NCBI GenBank assembly: GCA_963700925.1
Contig: OY969553.1
Span: forward strand, 2,046,001 to 2,110,000
DNA length: 64,000 nucleotides
Direction of reading: 5' to 3'
Origin: CAWJMD01 sp963700925
Lineage (GTDB): Bacteria > Actinomycetota > Actinomycetes > Actinomycetales > CAWJMD01
Each line of letters opens with the position of its first letter. Position 1 is the first letter of the stretch. The notes below the pieces were generated by a model. The model saw only the letters and a program-made list of their open reading frames with translations, did no database searches and was not told the origin of the DNA. The position numbers and the translations under genes are program-made. Of this stretch, positions 1-8,689 are shown in pieces.

Positions 1-100
1 GACGGTTGACGGCATGCGCGTTCAGGTCAGCCACCTCGAAGCCATCGACGGGACGCCGGTCGTCGACGTCAAGCCGGTCCTCGACCAGACCGAGCGCTGA
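1..100 (+). CDS. C-terminal end of a TrmO/TsaA-like tRNA methyltransferase (partial)
   Basis: The reading frame is open from base 2 to a TGA at 98-100, giving 32 residues of an incomplete protein that starts before the window. The tail reads as a hydrophobic strand, then LEAIDGTPVVDVKPV. The DGTPVxDxKPY-type signature is typical of the TsaA/TrmO family, which uses SAM to methylate the t6A37 base of tRNA-Thr. The normal final Tyr after KP is Val here, and the protein ends soon after. The assignment rests on this one motif. Confidence 0.6.
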   Translation, partial: TVDGMRVQVSHLEAIDGTPVVDVKPVLDQTER

Positions 101-109
101 AGCCAGTGC

Positions 110-140
110 TTGACCTCAACTCAGGTTGAGGTCGCAGGAT
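110..140 (+). promoter_or_regulatory. MerR/SoxR-type promoter with operator dyad
   Basis: A -35-like TTGACC (110-115) and a -10-like CAGGAT (135-140) are separated by 19 bases, the over-long spacing typical of MerR-family promoters. The spacer holds an exact inverted repeat: GACCTCAAC (112-120) and GTTGAGGTC (125-133). The -10 ends 7 bases before the ATG at 148, so the transcript would be leaderless. The regulator is not next to this gene. The nearest MerR gene, at 27352, has its own adjacent promoter. Confidence 0.7.
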
Positions 141-147
141 CGACTGC

Positions 148-1062
148 ATGACAACAGCGATCGCGTTCTTCGAGACCGGCGGGCCGGACGTTCTCCAGCT
201 GGTCGACATCCCTGAGCCGCAGGCGGCAGCGGGACAGGTTCGCGTCCATGTCAGGGCAGCCGGTGTGCAGCCCTTCGACCTCGCGGCGGTTCGTGGCTAC
301 ACGCTCCCTGGGAACGACTCGCCCTTCCCGCGGATCCCGGGCAACGAGTTCGCCGGCGTGGTCGACCAGGTGGGCACGGGCGTCACGGACTTCGGGGTCG
401 GCGACGAGGTGCTCGGCTTCGGGACCATGAACAGCTACGTCGAGCAGCTCGTGGTCGGCACCGACCAGATCACCGCCAAGCCGCCGAACATGCCCTGGGA
501 GGTCGCTGGCGGCTTCAGCGCCGGGGCCCAGACCGCGCACATCGCGCTCCGGGAGATCGGCGTCGGTCCCGGTGACACCGTCCTCATCCACGGCGCTGCC
601 GGCTCGGTCGGAACACTTGCGGTGCAGCTGTCGCGGCTGTGGGGCGCACGCGTGATCGGGGCGGCCCGTGAGGCACACCACGACCACCTGCGCTCGTTGG
701 GGGCCGATCCGGTCAGCTACGGCGACGGGTTCGTCGAGCGGGTGAGAACCCTTGCCCCGGAAGGGATCCACGCCGCGCTCGACGCTGTGGGAGGCGAAGC
801 CCTGCAGGCCACCCTCGAGCTCGTGGCAGACCGCACGCGCATCCTGACCGTCGTCGAGCACGCGAAGGCCGCCGAGCTCGGCATCCGCGTCACCCCAGCG
901 GCAAGGTCTCGTGAACGCCTGGCCGAGCTGGTCGCTCTGTACGCCGCGGGCAGGCTGCGCGTGCACGTGCTCGAGGCCTTCCCGCTGGCGCGCGCCGCCG
1001 ACGCGCACCGCCGCTACATGGCCGGCAACATCCGGGGCAAGATCGTCCTCACCATGGGGTGA
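148..1062 (+). CDS. NADP-dependent MDR-superfamily oxidoreductase (quinone-oxidoreductase-like)
   Basis: This is a 304-residue medium-chain dehydrogenase/reductase without the catalytic zinc cysteines, as in quinone oxidoreductases that reduce quinones or enones with NADPH. A GroES-like N-terminal half (PGNEFAGVVDQVG near residue 65) is followed by a Rossmann half with the nucleotide loop GAAGSVGTLAVQL near residue 150. The protein ends in GNIRGKIVL, typical of the family. The ATG at 148 lies 7 bases after a MerR-type -10 element, which supports a leaderless start and induction by redox stress or an electrophile. The partner regulator is not in view. Confidence 0.85.
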   Translation: MTTAIAFFETGGPDVLQLVDIPEPQAAAGQVRVHVRAAGVQPFDLAAVRGYTLPGNDSPFPRIPGNEFAGVVDQVGTGVTDFGVGDEVLGFGTMNSYVEQLVVGTDQITAKPPNMPWEVAGGFSAGAQTAHIALREIGVGPGDTVLIHGAAGSVGTLAVQLSRLWGARVIGAAREAHHDHLRSLGADPVSYGDGFVERVRTLAPEGIHAALDAVGGEALQATLELVADRTRILTVVEHAKAAELGIRVTPAARSRERLAELVALYAAGRLRVHVLEAFPLARAADAHRRYMAGNIRGKIVLTMG

Positions 1063-1068
1063 GGGCTG

Positions 1069-1995
1069 TCACTGCAGGGTTGCCGCCAGGCTCACGCCGG
1101 TCAGTCGCTCGGCCTCCGACCACAACCGAGCCGCAGTCGCGGAATCGCGTGCACGGGAAGGGATTCCGGCCACGGTGGTAGGACCGACGAGGCTGAACAG
1201 TCCGCCCGGACCGTAGTAGCCGCCGTTGACCGCGCCAGGATCCGCTGCCGCGAACAGCAGTGGCTCGGCTCCCTGCGAGACGTCTTGCGAGGGCAGCAGC
1301 GGAAGCGCGACGATCTTCGAGCGCTTCGGACGGGTGCTCCCGAGGCTGGCCCCCGCCGTCTGGAGGTTGGTCCGCGTGTAGCCGGGGTGCGCCGCGGTGC
1401 TGAGCAGGCTCCAGCCACGCTCGGTCGCGAGGCGCGCCAGGTGCTGTGACATCAGCAGGTCGGCCAGCTTCGACTGCGAGTAGGAGAAGGTGCCGCTGTA
1501 CCGGCGCCGTTCCCACTGCAAGTCGTCGAACGCGATCCGACCCAGGCTGGCCATGCCGCTGCTCATCGTCGCCACGCGGGGCGCGCTGGCCGCCAGCAGA
1601 AGGGGTAGCAGCCTGACCGTGAGTGCGAACGGGCCGAGGAAGTTGCTGCCGATCTGCAGCTCGAAGCCGTCGGCCGTGGTCATCCGCTTCGGCGGCGTCA
1701 TCACGCCGGCGTTGTTGACCAGCAGGTCGAGCGAGGTGACGTCGGCGTCCAGTCCCTCGGCCAGCTCGCGGACCGACTCCAGGTCGGCCAGGTCGACGCG
1801 CCTGACCTCGAGCTGGGCGTCGGGGTGGCGCGTCAGGATCTCGGAGCGAGCCTGCTCGCCCTTGGCCGGCGTGCGGACGGCCATCACGACACGAGCGCCG
1901 GCGGCCGCCAGCCGGGTGGTGGTCTCCTTGCCGGTGCCGCTGTTGGCACCGGTGACCACCGCGAGCCTGCCGGTCTGGTCGGGGACGGTGTACAT
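1069..1995 (-). CDS. Short-chain dehydrogenase/reductase
   Basis: This is a 308-residue SDR-family oxidoreductase. It has the cofactor loop TGANSGTGKE near residue 15, the NNAG motif (LLVNNAGVM) near residue 90, and the catalytic YSQSK (Y-x-x-x-K) near residue 165. It resembles retinol-dehydrogenase-like or protochlorophyllide-reductase-like SDRs, which act on ketones or aldehydes with NAD(P)H. The ATG at 1995 is chosen because AGGAGG lies just upstream. The frame stays open further upstream, but that stretch has no family similarity. It converges on the oxidoreductase at 148-1062 with only 6 bases between them. The substrate is unknown. Confidence 0.85.
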   Translation of the reverse strand: MYTVPDQTGRLAVVTGANSGTGKETTTRLAAAGARVVMAVRTPAKGEQARSEILTRHPDAQLEVRRVDLADLESVRELAEGLDADVTSLDLLVNNAGVMTPPKRMTTADGFELQIGSNFLGPFALTVRLLPLLLAASAPRVATMSSGMASLGRIAFDDLQWERRRYSGTFSYSQSKLADLLMSQHLARLATERGWSLLSTAAHPGYTRTNLQTAGASLGSTRPKRSKIVALPLLPSQDVSQGAEPLLFAAADPGAVNGGYYGPGGLFSLVGPTTVAGIPSRARDSATAARLWSEAERLTGVSLAATLQ

Positions 1996-2042
1996 CGAGC
2001 CTCCTGGTGCGGCGGGGGACACCGTTGGTTGGTGAGGAGCCC

Positions 2043-3296
2043 TCACCGCCGACCGTACGCGAGGCGGCGCAGCAGCACCTCCGCCGGCCCACGCAGGCCG
2101 CGGCGCTCCAGCGCATAGGCTCCGCCGACGGTGACGAGCCACACGCCCACCGCGAACAGCACCATCGTCGCGCTGCCGAGGTGCGCTCCGAGCCCCAGAC
2201 CCCAGGCAGCCAGCACCGGGGCGAAGATCAGCGAGTGGGCCAGGTAGCTCGACAGCGACCGCTTGCCGACCGCGGCAACGGCGACGACGACAGCCTTGAC
2301 GACCGGGGGCCGCCCCTCGCGCGCCTGCATCCTGCGCGCCAGCAACGCGAAGGCGGCGACGTAGCCCAGCCCGCCAGGAAGCCCAGTGACCCCTGCCAGC
2401 GCGCTGAGGGCGCCCTCCTCGCCGAGCGCCGCCGGCGGCACGTCCCACCACCCGACGTGAGCGAGCGCCAGCGGCAGCCCCCCGAGCCAGCCGATGAGCA
2501 CTCCCACCACGGCGGTGACGCGCAGAAGGCGCAGGTGCTGGGACGGGTCATCGAGCACGCGGCGGCGCGCAGCCAGGAAGCCGAGCAACAGCTCCGGCGA
2601 GGTGATCCACGCGATCGCTCCCAGGCCGGCGACGTACAGCCACGTGGTCATGCGGGTCTGAGCGGCGACCAGTGCGTTCTCCTCGCCCGACGCGTAGACC
2701 GCGATGGACGGCTCCGCCGCCGGCGCCCCGACCGCGGCGAGGTCACCGGTCGCGAGAGCCCACAGGGCCGGCGCCGCGATCGCCAGCCCGATCAGCAGCG
2801 ACACCCCGGCCGCGATGGCCACCGTCCGGTCGCTCCGTCGCACGAAGAGCCAACCGACCACCAGGCTGACGATTCCGTAGAAGGCGATGATGTCGCCGGC
2901 CAGCAGGAGCGCGGCGTGGACCGCACCGAAGACGATCAGCCACAGGCTGCGCCGCCGCAGCAGGGCGGTCGCCTGCTTTGGCGTGGCCCCGGCCGCCGTC
3001 TGACGCCGGTAGAGCTGCACCATCCCGTAGCCGAGCAGGAAGGCGAAGAGCGGGTAGATCCGGCCGTCCAGCGCGGTGATCATCACGAGCTGCGCCACCG
3101 TGTCTGCTGCGGACCCGTCGACCGGGTGCCATCCGGACGGGCCGTGCGGGGCCGCCCAGAGGTGGAACCCGGTGTTGGACACCACGATCAGCAGCAGCAT
3201 CAGCCCGCGCGCGAGGTCCGGCGCGAGCGCTCGCTCCGACGGCGTGACGGCGCCGCGAACCGCTCGGGGCGCAGCCTGGTCGACGTGCTCAGTCAT
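2043..3296 (-). CDS. DUF418 domain-containing membrane protein
   Basis: This is a 417-residue integral membrane protein with about ten hydrophobic segments. The motif MITALDGRIYPLFAFLLGYG near residue 70 and the C-terminal part (RSLSSYLAHSLIF, then VGGAYALERRGLRGPAE) are characteristic of the DUF418 family, which is related to membrane acyltransferases and has no firm function. The ATG at 3296 gives MTEHVDQ. An in-frame extension to 3380 is Arg-rich and unlikely to be translated. It lies 47 bases upstream of the SDR on the same strand and may be co-transcribed with it. Confidence 0.8.
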   Translation of the reverse strand: MTEHVDQAAPRAVRGAVTPSERALAPDLARGLMLLLIVVSNTGFHLWAAPHGPSGWHPVDGSAADTVAQLVMITALDGRIYPLFAFLLGYGMVQLYRRQTAAGATPKQATALLRRRSLWLIVFGAVHAALLLAGDIIAFYGIVSLVVGWLFVRRSDRTVAIAAGVSLLIGLAIAAPALWALATGDLAAVGAPAAEPSIAVYASGEENALVAAQTRMTTWLYVAGLGAIAWITSPELLLGFLAARRRVLDDPSQHLRLLRVTAVVGVLIGWLGGLPLALAHVGWWDVPPAALGEEGALSALAGVTGLPGGLGYVAAFALLARRMQAREGRPPVVKAVVVAVAAVGKRSLSSYLAHSLIFAPVLAAWGLGLGAHLGSATMVLFAVGVWLVTVGGAYALERRGLRGPAEVLLRRLAYGRR

Positions 3297-3490
3297 GACA
3301 TCGACGCTACGGCCCGCGCAGCCACCAGCCATCAGGCTCGCGAGTGGTCTTCGCCTACGACTTGCGGACGAGCGGTCCACCCCTCGGAGTTGTCAGAACG
3401 TACCCGTTCGGGCGGGTGGACGGTCTGACAGATGCGCGGGAGAGGATCGCCTCGTCAGCGGTTTCGGACGACATCGAGAGGTGCAGACGG

Positions 3491-3859
3491 ATGGAGCACG
3501 ACAGCGCGATCGTCGTCGACGGCCTGGCAGCCCTCGACCTGGACGAGTCATCACGGCCCGCCATCTACGACCGGCCATTCGGCTTGCGACCGCTCTACCT
3601 GGATCCGCACTCCGGGGCCGAGCACTACCTCGTGCGCTACCCGGCCGGTCTCACGGCGCAGTGGCACCGCCACACCGCGGCGCAGACCATCGTCGTGCTC
3701 GAGGGACATCTCGAAGCGAACGGCGAGATCGTCGGCCCCGGCGGATACTGCCACTTCACGGGCGGCCAGCCGATGCACCACGCACCGAGCGGCGACGAGC
3801 CGTGCCTCTTCGTCACGATCTTCCACGGCCCGTTCGACGTTGAGCCGGTGGAGGCGTAG
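3491..3859 (+). CDS. Cupin-domain protein
   Basis: This 122-residue protein is a single small beta-barrel of the cupin type. The first metal-binding motif is visible as QWHRHTAAQTIVVLEG near residues 57-72, and a second-motif region (GQPMHHAPSGDEP) follows near residue 96. The histidines could bind a metal ion. The ATG at 3491 follows a GAGAGG about 10 bases upstream. An in-frame GTG much earlier, at 3344, would add an unsupported 49-residue leader. Single-cupin proteins do many things, so no reaction is assigned. Confidence 0.75.
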   Translation: MEHDSAIVVDGLAALDLDESSRPAIYDRPFGLRPLYLDPHSGAEHYLVRYPAGLTAQWHRHTAAQTIVVLEGHLEANGEIVGPGGYCHFTGGQPMHHAPSGDEPCLFVTIFHGPFDVEPVEA

Positions 3860-3891
3860 GGCCGTTCCCGCTCAGTGCCGTGACGTGGAGA

Positions 3892-4308
3892 TCAGCGCAC
3901 GCTGTGCTTCACCTCCTGGATCACCCAGCCGTTGCCGTCGGGGTCGCTGAAGAAGATGAACGAGCCGTAGTCGGCGCGCGTGGGGTCGGGCCCCGGCGTC
4001 ATCTGCCCCTCCACGAAGTGCTGCACGCCGCCGTTCTCGACGCCGTTCGCCTCCAGGTGCGCAAGAGCGGCCTCGATGTCGTCGACGACGAGGTGCATCC
4101 CCTTGGTGGTTCCCGGTTCGCCGTCACCGAGATTGATCCCGATCGTGATCGAACAGGCCGAGCCCGGCGGCGTCATCTGCACGACACGGAAGGCGTCGCC
4201 CGCACTGTGGTCCACGTCGAGGCGGAACCCCAGCTGCTCGGTGTAGAACGCCTTGGCCCGGTCCACGTCCGACACTGGCACGACGATCAGCTCGAGCTTC
4301 CAGTCCAC
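3892..4308 (-). CDS. VOC-family (glyoxalase/dioxygenase fold) protein
   Basis: This 138-residue protein has the two beta-alpha-beta-beta-beta modules of the vicinal oxygen chelate fold. The first starts with LIVVPVSDVDRAKAFYTEQLGF, where the DVDRAKAFY signature is clear. The second ends with FIFFSDPDGNGWVIQEV. It starts 15 bases downstream of the PfkB kinase stop and could be the last gene of that operon. Members include glyoxalase I, dioxygenases and resistance proteins, so the exact reaction cannot be read from sequence. Confidence 0.8.
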   Translation of the reverse strand: MDWKLELIVVPVSDVDRAKAFYTEQLGFRLDVDHSAGDAFRVVQMTPPGSACSITIGINLGDGEPGTTKGMHLVVDDIEAALAHLEANGVENGGVQHFVEGQMTPGPDPTRADYGSFIFFSDPDGNGWVIQEVKHSVR

Positions 4309-4323
4309 GGCTCTCTCCGTCCG

Positions 4324-5274
4324 CTAGCGCATCACGCCGTCCCTCGAGCCCACCAGGGTCTCGAGCTCCTCCAGCCTAGGCAGCCCCTGCCAGTCGCCGT
4401 AAGTGGACACCGACCACGCGCCCATCAACGCCGCCCATCGCAACGCCTCGGTGGCGTCATGCCCTCGCAGGGTGGCCGCGTGATACCCCGCGGCGAAGGC
4501 GTCGCCGGCGCCCACGGGGTCCACGGCGACGACAGGCACCGCCTCCACCACGTAGTCGCGTCCGGCCATCGAGGCCAGCGCCCCGAGCTCTCCCCGCTTC
4601 ACCACGGCACTGCCACTACCGAGGGACGCGAGCTCACGGGCCAGGGCTGCCGAATCCGTTGCTGTGCAGGCGATCTGCGCCTCACCCTCGGTGGCGAAGA
4701 CGATGTCGGCCTTCGAGGCCAGCAGGCGAAACTCTGCACGTGCCTCCGTTTCGCTCCAGAGGGCCCGCCGGTAGTTGAGGTCGATGGACACCAGCGTGCC
4801 GGCGGCCCGGCAGATCTCGATGCACTTGTGGACGGCGTCCCTCGCCGTCGGGCTCAGCGCGGACGTGATGGCGCTGGTGTGGAAGACCTTTGCGTTGCGC
4901 AGCAGGTCGGCATCGACGTCGTCGGGGCCGAGCGCCGATCCCGCACTGTCGGCGCGGTAGTAGGTCACATGGGTCGACAGGCTGTTGCGGGCGCCCTTGA
5001 TCATCAGGGCGGTCGGCTTGGACGGGTCCACCGACGCATGCGTGCGCACTCCCTCGGCCAGCAGCTCGCGAGTCACCATCCGGGCGAACTCGTCGTCCCC
5101 GACCCGGCCGATCCAGGCGGTGGAGAGACCCAACCGGGCGGCAGCGATCGCGACGTTCGACTCCGACCCGCCCGCTCCGACGTCCAGCGACCGTGCATGG
5201 CGCAGCGGCGTGGTCTGACCGTGGGTGAGCAAGGCCATCGTCTCGCCCATCGTCACGAGCTCGGGATCGCTCAT
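4324..5274 (-). CDS. PfkB-family carbohydrate kinase (2-keto-3-deoxygluconate kinase-like)
   Basis: This is a 316-residue sugar kinase of the PfkB/ribokinase family. The N-terminal signature GAGGSESNVAIAAARLG lies near residue 35. The C-terminal ATP/anion-hole signature is VAVDPVGAGDAFAAGYHAA, whose Asp is the catalytic base. Overall it resembles KDG kinases. The ATG at 5274 overlaps the stop of the preceding gene by one base (TGATG), so the two are translationally coupled. In this operon it may phosphorylate a sugar-acid or keto product made from the imported substrate; that role is inferred. Confidence 0.85.
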   Translation of the reverse strand: MSDPELVTMGETMALLTHGQTTPLRHARSLDVGAGGSESNVAIAAARLGLSTAWIGRVGDDEFARMVTRELLAEGVRTHASVDPSKPTALMIKGARNSLSTHVTYYRADSAGSALGPDDVDADLLRNAKVFHTSAITSALSPTARDAVHKCIEICRAAGTLVSIDLNYRRALWSETEARAEFRLLASKADIVFATEGEAQIACTATDSAALARELASLGSGSAVVKRGELGALASMAGRDYVVEAVPVVAVDPVGAGDAFAAGYHAATLRGHDATEALRWAALMGAWSVSTYGDWQGLPRLEELETLVGSRDGVMR

Positions 5275-6515
5275 CAGAAGTACGTCGTGACGGAGCCGGT
5301 GACGACGTACTCGTCGTCGACGAGGGGGATGTGCCGCCACTTGTCGAAGGCCGTGCACGGATGGGAGATGCCGCACCCGATCCAGTCGCCGGGCTCGAGC
5401 GGATCGGAGGTGGGGACGGAGAGGTACGCGTGCTGGTCGTTCAGAGAGGTCACCGTGATGCCGTCCGCTGCGCGGTGGTCGCGACCGTCGTGACTGCGGA
5501 CCGCGAACGCCACCGGCATGCCCTGGTCGAACGGCACGTCCCTCCGTCCGAAGTCTGCGAAGGCGATGCCCTTCTCGGGCCTGGACAGGACGCGGCCCCA
5601 GATCTCCAAGGCCGGCCTGAGCGTGTGGACGGATCCGGGCTGGGCGAAGGCCGCGATGCGCTCGTAGATCCCGTTGTCATGCGAGACGTAGCTTCCCGAG
5701 CGAATCACGACGACTGGACGGGAGCGCGGCAGCGTGGCGGTCTTCAGCACGTCGACCACCAGGTCGAAGAACGCGCCTCCGCCGACGCTCAGGACGACGT
5801 CAGGACGGTCGAACAGCTGCTGCTCGTCGAGGGCTACGGCGACGTCGACGACGTGCCGGCAGTACGAGGTGATCGCCTGCACCGAGCCGGCCTCGCGGTC
5901 CGACGCCAGCGCGCCCTCGTAGCCGGCGACACCACGGAGGTTGAGGTGCGCCGACTCAGAGGCGGCCCGAGCGACCGCCAGCGCCTCGTCGACGGTTCGC
6001 ACGCCGGTGCGGCCGCCTGACGCCGAGACCTCGACCAGAACGTCCAGCGAGACAGCGGTTTCCAGCCCAGAGAGGACCTCCGTCAGGATCTCGACGCCGC
6101 GCAACGAGTCGACGTAGCAGAGGAACTCGAGCTCAGGGTTGACGGCGAGGTGCTGGCCGATCCACGCGATGCCCGCCCGGTCCACCAGCTCGTTGGCCAG
6201 CAGGACCCTTGCCACACCGAACTCCCAGAACGCCCTGACCTGAGCGGGTGTCGCCGCGCTGATCGCCCACGCCCCCGCCGCGAGCTGAGCCTGGACGAGC
6301 TCGGGCGACATGGCGGTCTTGCCGTGCGGAGCCACGAGCACCCCTTCGGTGGTGCAGTACGCACTCAGCTCGGCGATGTTGTGAGCGACCGCGGCGTCCT
6401 TCAGCACCATGACGGGAGAGAGGACGGTTCCACCGGTCAGCACCTCCGTTCCCACCGGGATCGGCTCGTGGCCCGTGCCGGGGGCGGACTTGTAGAACGG
6501 GTCGTGGATGCTCAT
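5274..6515 (-). CDS. D-serine dehydratase-like / D-threonine aldolase-like PLP enzyme
   Basis: This is a 413-residue fold-type III (alanine-racemase-like) PLP enzyme of the DSD1 group. The PLP lysine lies in VAPHGKTAMS near residue 65. The C-terminal GISHPCTAFDKW carries the His and Cys that bind zinc in eukaryotic-type D-serine dehydratases. Relatives eliminate or cleave D-amino acids such as D-serine, D-threonine or 3-hydroxyaspartate. It overlaps the ABC ATPase gene upstream by 4 bases (ATGA) and the kinase downstream by 1 base. This packing points to a single catabolic operon for a D- or beta-hydroxy-amino acid. Confidence 0.85.
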   Translation of the reverse strand: MSIHDPFYKSAPGTGHEPIPVGTEVLTGGTVLSPVMVLKDAAVAHNIAELSAYCTTEGVLVAPHGKTAMSPELVQAQLAAGAWAISAATPAQVRAFWEFGVARVLLANELVDRAGIAWIGQHLAVNPELEFLCYVDSLRGVEILTEVLSGLETAVSLDVLVEVSASGGRTGVRTVDEALAVARAASESAHLNLRGVAGYEGALASDREAGSVQAITSYCRHVVDVAVALDEQQLFDRPDVVLSVGGGAFFDLVVDVLKTATLPRSRPVVVIRSGSYVSHDNGIYERIAAFAQPGSVHTLRPALEIWGRVLSRPEKGIAFADFGRRDVPFDQGMPVAFAVRSHDGRDHRAADGITVTSLNDQHAYLSVPTSDPLEPGDWIGCGISHPCTAFDKWRHIPLVDDEYVVTGSVTTYF

Positions 6516-7276
6516 GCTTCGAGCACCCGGGCCAGGAACTGTTGCGTCCGTGGGTGTTTCGGTTCCTTGAGGACCTCCTGTGGAGACCCTTGCTCGGCGA
6601 TGACGCCGTCGTCCATGAACACGACGCGGTCGGCAGTGCGCTGCGCGAAACCCATCTCGTGGGTGACCACGACCATCGTCATCCCGTCCGCCGCGAGTGC
6701 GCGCATGACAGAGGTGACCTCCCCGACCAGCTCCGGGTCAAGGGCCGAGGTCACCTCGTCGAAGAACATGATGCGGGGGTTGACGGCCAGCGCGCGGGCG
6801 ATGGCGACCCGCTGCTGCTGCCCACCGGAGAGCTGCGACGGGTAGTTGCTGCTGCGGTCGAGCAGCCCCACGCGGTCGAGGCAGCGCACCGCGACCTCGC
6901 GCGCTTCCTCCTTGCTCATCTTGAGTGCCTTGCGAAGGGCGAGCGTCACGTTCCCCAGCGCGTCGAGGTGCGGAAACAGGTTGAACTGCTGGAAGACCAT
7001 GCCGACGTGACCGCGGATCTCGGGTGCTCGCTTCTTGTCGTGCAGGGGGACTCCGCCGACGACCACCTCGCCTGAGTCGGCCGTCTCCAGGCCGCTCATG
7101 ATGCGTAGGAGCGTGCTCTTGCCCGACCCGGACGCCCCGATCATCACGACGACCTCCCCGCTGGCGACGTCGAGGTCGACGTTCTTGAGCACCGGGACGG
7201 AGCCGAACGACTTCGTCACTCCACGGAGGCGGAGGTCGCTGCCGATGGACTGTTCCTTGACCGACTCTGTGGTCAT
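6512..7276 (-). CDS. Polar amino-acid ABC transporter ATP-binding protein
   Basis: This 254-residue ATPase has Walker A GASGSGKST, a Q-loop (MVFQQFNLFPH), the ABC signature LSGGQQQRVAIARAL, Walker B IMFFDEVTSALD and the H-loop VVTHEMGFA. The sequence is of the GlnQ/HisP type that powers polar amino-acid uptake. The ATG at 7276 overlaps the stop of the permease gene by 4 bases (ATGA). The frame stays open further upstream, but only through the permease gene in another frame. It works with the two permeases and the lipoprotein encoded just upstream. Confidence 0.93.
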   Translation of the reverse strand: MTTESVKEQSIGSDLRLRGVTKSFGSVPVLKNVDLDVASGEVVVMIGASGSGKSTLLRIMSGLETADSGEVVVGGVPLHDKKRAPEIRGHVGMVFQQFNLFPHLDALGNVTLALRKALKMSKEEAREVAVRCLDRVGLLDRSSNYPSQLSGGQQQRVAIARALAVNPRIMFFDEVTSALDPELVGEVTSVMRALAADGMTMVVVTHEMGFAQRTADRVVFMDDGVIAEQGSPQEVLKEPKHPRTQQFLARVLEA

Positions 7277-7923
7277 GCGGGCACGAGCCTTCTCTCGTTG
7301 CGGCGCACCCACAGGGACAGCGGGTAGCACGTGGCGAAGTACAGGAGGGCGACGGTGAGGTAGATGGGGATGGGGTCGGCGGTGCGGTCGACGATGGCCT
7401 GGCCCGCCTTCAGCACCTCCACCAGTCCGATCACGAACGCGATGGACGTGTCCTTGATCAGGGAGATCCACTGCCCGACCAGCGGCGGGAAGACGATGCG
7501 ACGCGTCTGGGGCAGCACGACGAACCTGAACGTCTGCAGCTGGGACAGCCCGAGGGTCTGTGCAGCCTCCCGCTGGCCGGGCGCGACCGCCTCGATGCCG
7601 GACCGGAAGATCTCCGCCACGTAGGCACCGTGGTAGACGGCCAGACCGACGGCTGCAGCGCCGAAAAGGCTTGAGCTGTAACCCAGGTAGAGGACTGCGC
7701 CGAAGTAGACGAACAGCAGGGTGATGGGCAGCGGAGAGCCACGGAAGATCTCGACGTAGATCCTGGCGATCCACGACACCACCCTGAAGCGCGACGTGCG
7801 CAACCCGCCGACCACGAGCCCGATCGCCGTGCTCCCCAGGATCGAGACCGCGGACAGCTCGAGCGTCACCAGGAACGCCCTCAGCAGCTGAGGCAGGTTG
7901 TCCCAGATCAGTTCCACGTTCAT
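7273..7923 (-). CDS. Amino-acid ABC transporter permease (second subunit)
   Basis: This 216-residue inner-membrane permease is of the HisM/GlnP type with about five membrane segments. The EAA loop is visible as GQREAAQTLGLSQLQTFRFV near residue 125, the site that contacts the ATPase. Its GTG/ATG region at 7923 overlaps the stop of the first permease by 4 bases, and its own stop overlaps the ATPase start by 4 bases. The pair of unequal permeases suggests a heterodimeric channel, as in histidine or glutamate importers. Confidence 0.92.
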   Translation of the reverse strand: MNVELIWDNLPQLLRAFLVTLELSAVSILGSTAIGLVVGGLRTSRFRVVSWIARIYVEIFRGSPLPITLLFVYFGAVLYLGYSSSLFGAAAVGLAVYHGAYVAEIFRSGIEAVAPGQREAAQTLGLSQLQTFRFVVLPQTRRIVFPPLVGQWISLIKDTSIAFVIGLVEVLKAGQAIVDRTADPIPIYLTVALLYFATCYPLSLWVRRNERRLVPA

Positions 7924-8645
7924 GCCCCCTCCTCCGCGGTGGCTGCCACCGGCCGGAACCGGCTCCGCAGGCCGGGCCGGGCCACGTGCAGCGGCGGCTT
8001 GAACAGGACGCGTCCGAGCAGCCCTGACGCGATGGACAGAGCGTTGCTGAGGACGAGGTACAGGACGATGGCGATCGAGAAGACCTGCACGAACAACAAG
8101 GTGCGGGCGTTGACGACGGTGGCGACGCCGGTCAGCTCGGGCACCGCGATGGCCGTGAGCAAGGACGTTCCCAGCAGCACCTGGATCAGGAGGTTGACCG
8201 TCGCCGGGTAGACGTTGCGCAGAGCCTGGGGCGCGATCACCGAGATGAACGTCTGTCGCGGTGACAGGCCGAGCACCTGCGCCGCCTCGCTCTGTGCCCG
8301 CACGACCGAGGAGATGCCGGCGCGGAACACCTCGCACAGGTAGCCGCCGACGTTCACCCCGATGGCCACGACGCCCGCGGTCACCGCGTCCATCCGAAGA
8401 CCGAACGACGGAAACGCGAAGAACACGACGAAGATCTGCAGCAGCACCGGGGTGTTACGGACCACCTCCACGTACGCCCCGGCGCACAGCCGCAGCACCA
8501 GGAACCTGGAGTTCCTGGCCAGTGCTGCGACCAGCCCGCAGGCGAGCGCCAGGGCGAACGCGAGAAGCGTGATCCACAGGGTCAGACCCATCGCTCGGAA
8601 GAAGTCCGGCAGGTACTCCAGAATCGTTCGCCACTGGTAACCCAC
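7920..8645 (-). CDS. Amino-acid ABC transporter permease (first subunit)
   Basis: This 241-residue permease carries the polar amino-acid permease pattern: an N-terminal segment (GLTLWITLLAFALALACGL), the EVVRNTPVLLQIF motif near residue 60, and an EAA loop (RAQSEAAQVLGLSPRQTF) near residue 115. It has a longer, basic C-terminal tail than its partner, rich in Arg and Pro, facing the cytoplasm. It lies 44 bases downstream of the binding-protein gene and is coupled to the second permease by an ATGA overlap. Confidence 0.92.
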   Translation of the reverse strand: MGYQWRTILEYLPDFFRAMGLTLWITLLAFALALACGLVAALARNSRFLVLRLCAGAYVEVVRNTPVLLQIFVVFFAFPSFGLRMDAVTAGVVAIGVNVGGYLCEVFRAGISSVVRAQSEAAQVLGLSPRQTFISVIAPQALRNVYPATVNLLIQVLLGTSLLTAIAVPELTGVATVVNARTLLFVQVFSIAIVLYLVLSNALSIASGLLGRVLFKPPLHVARPGLRSRFRPVAATAEEGA

Positions 8646-8689
8646 CGACGCTCACCTCTCCTGTGACTGGCCAGCCCCCATCATGTGTC

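Noticed and set aside
2007..3428. Long plus-strand open frame of 473 codons
   Set aside because: It lies opposite the DUF418 gene. The protein is Arg/Gln/Pro-rich with no family pattern, as expected for the complement of a high-GC gene.
3880..5493. Plus-strand open frame of 537 codons
   Set aside because: It is opposite the VOC and PfkB genes, both of which have family signatures and coupled starts.
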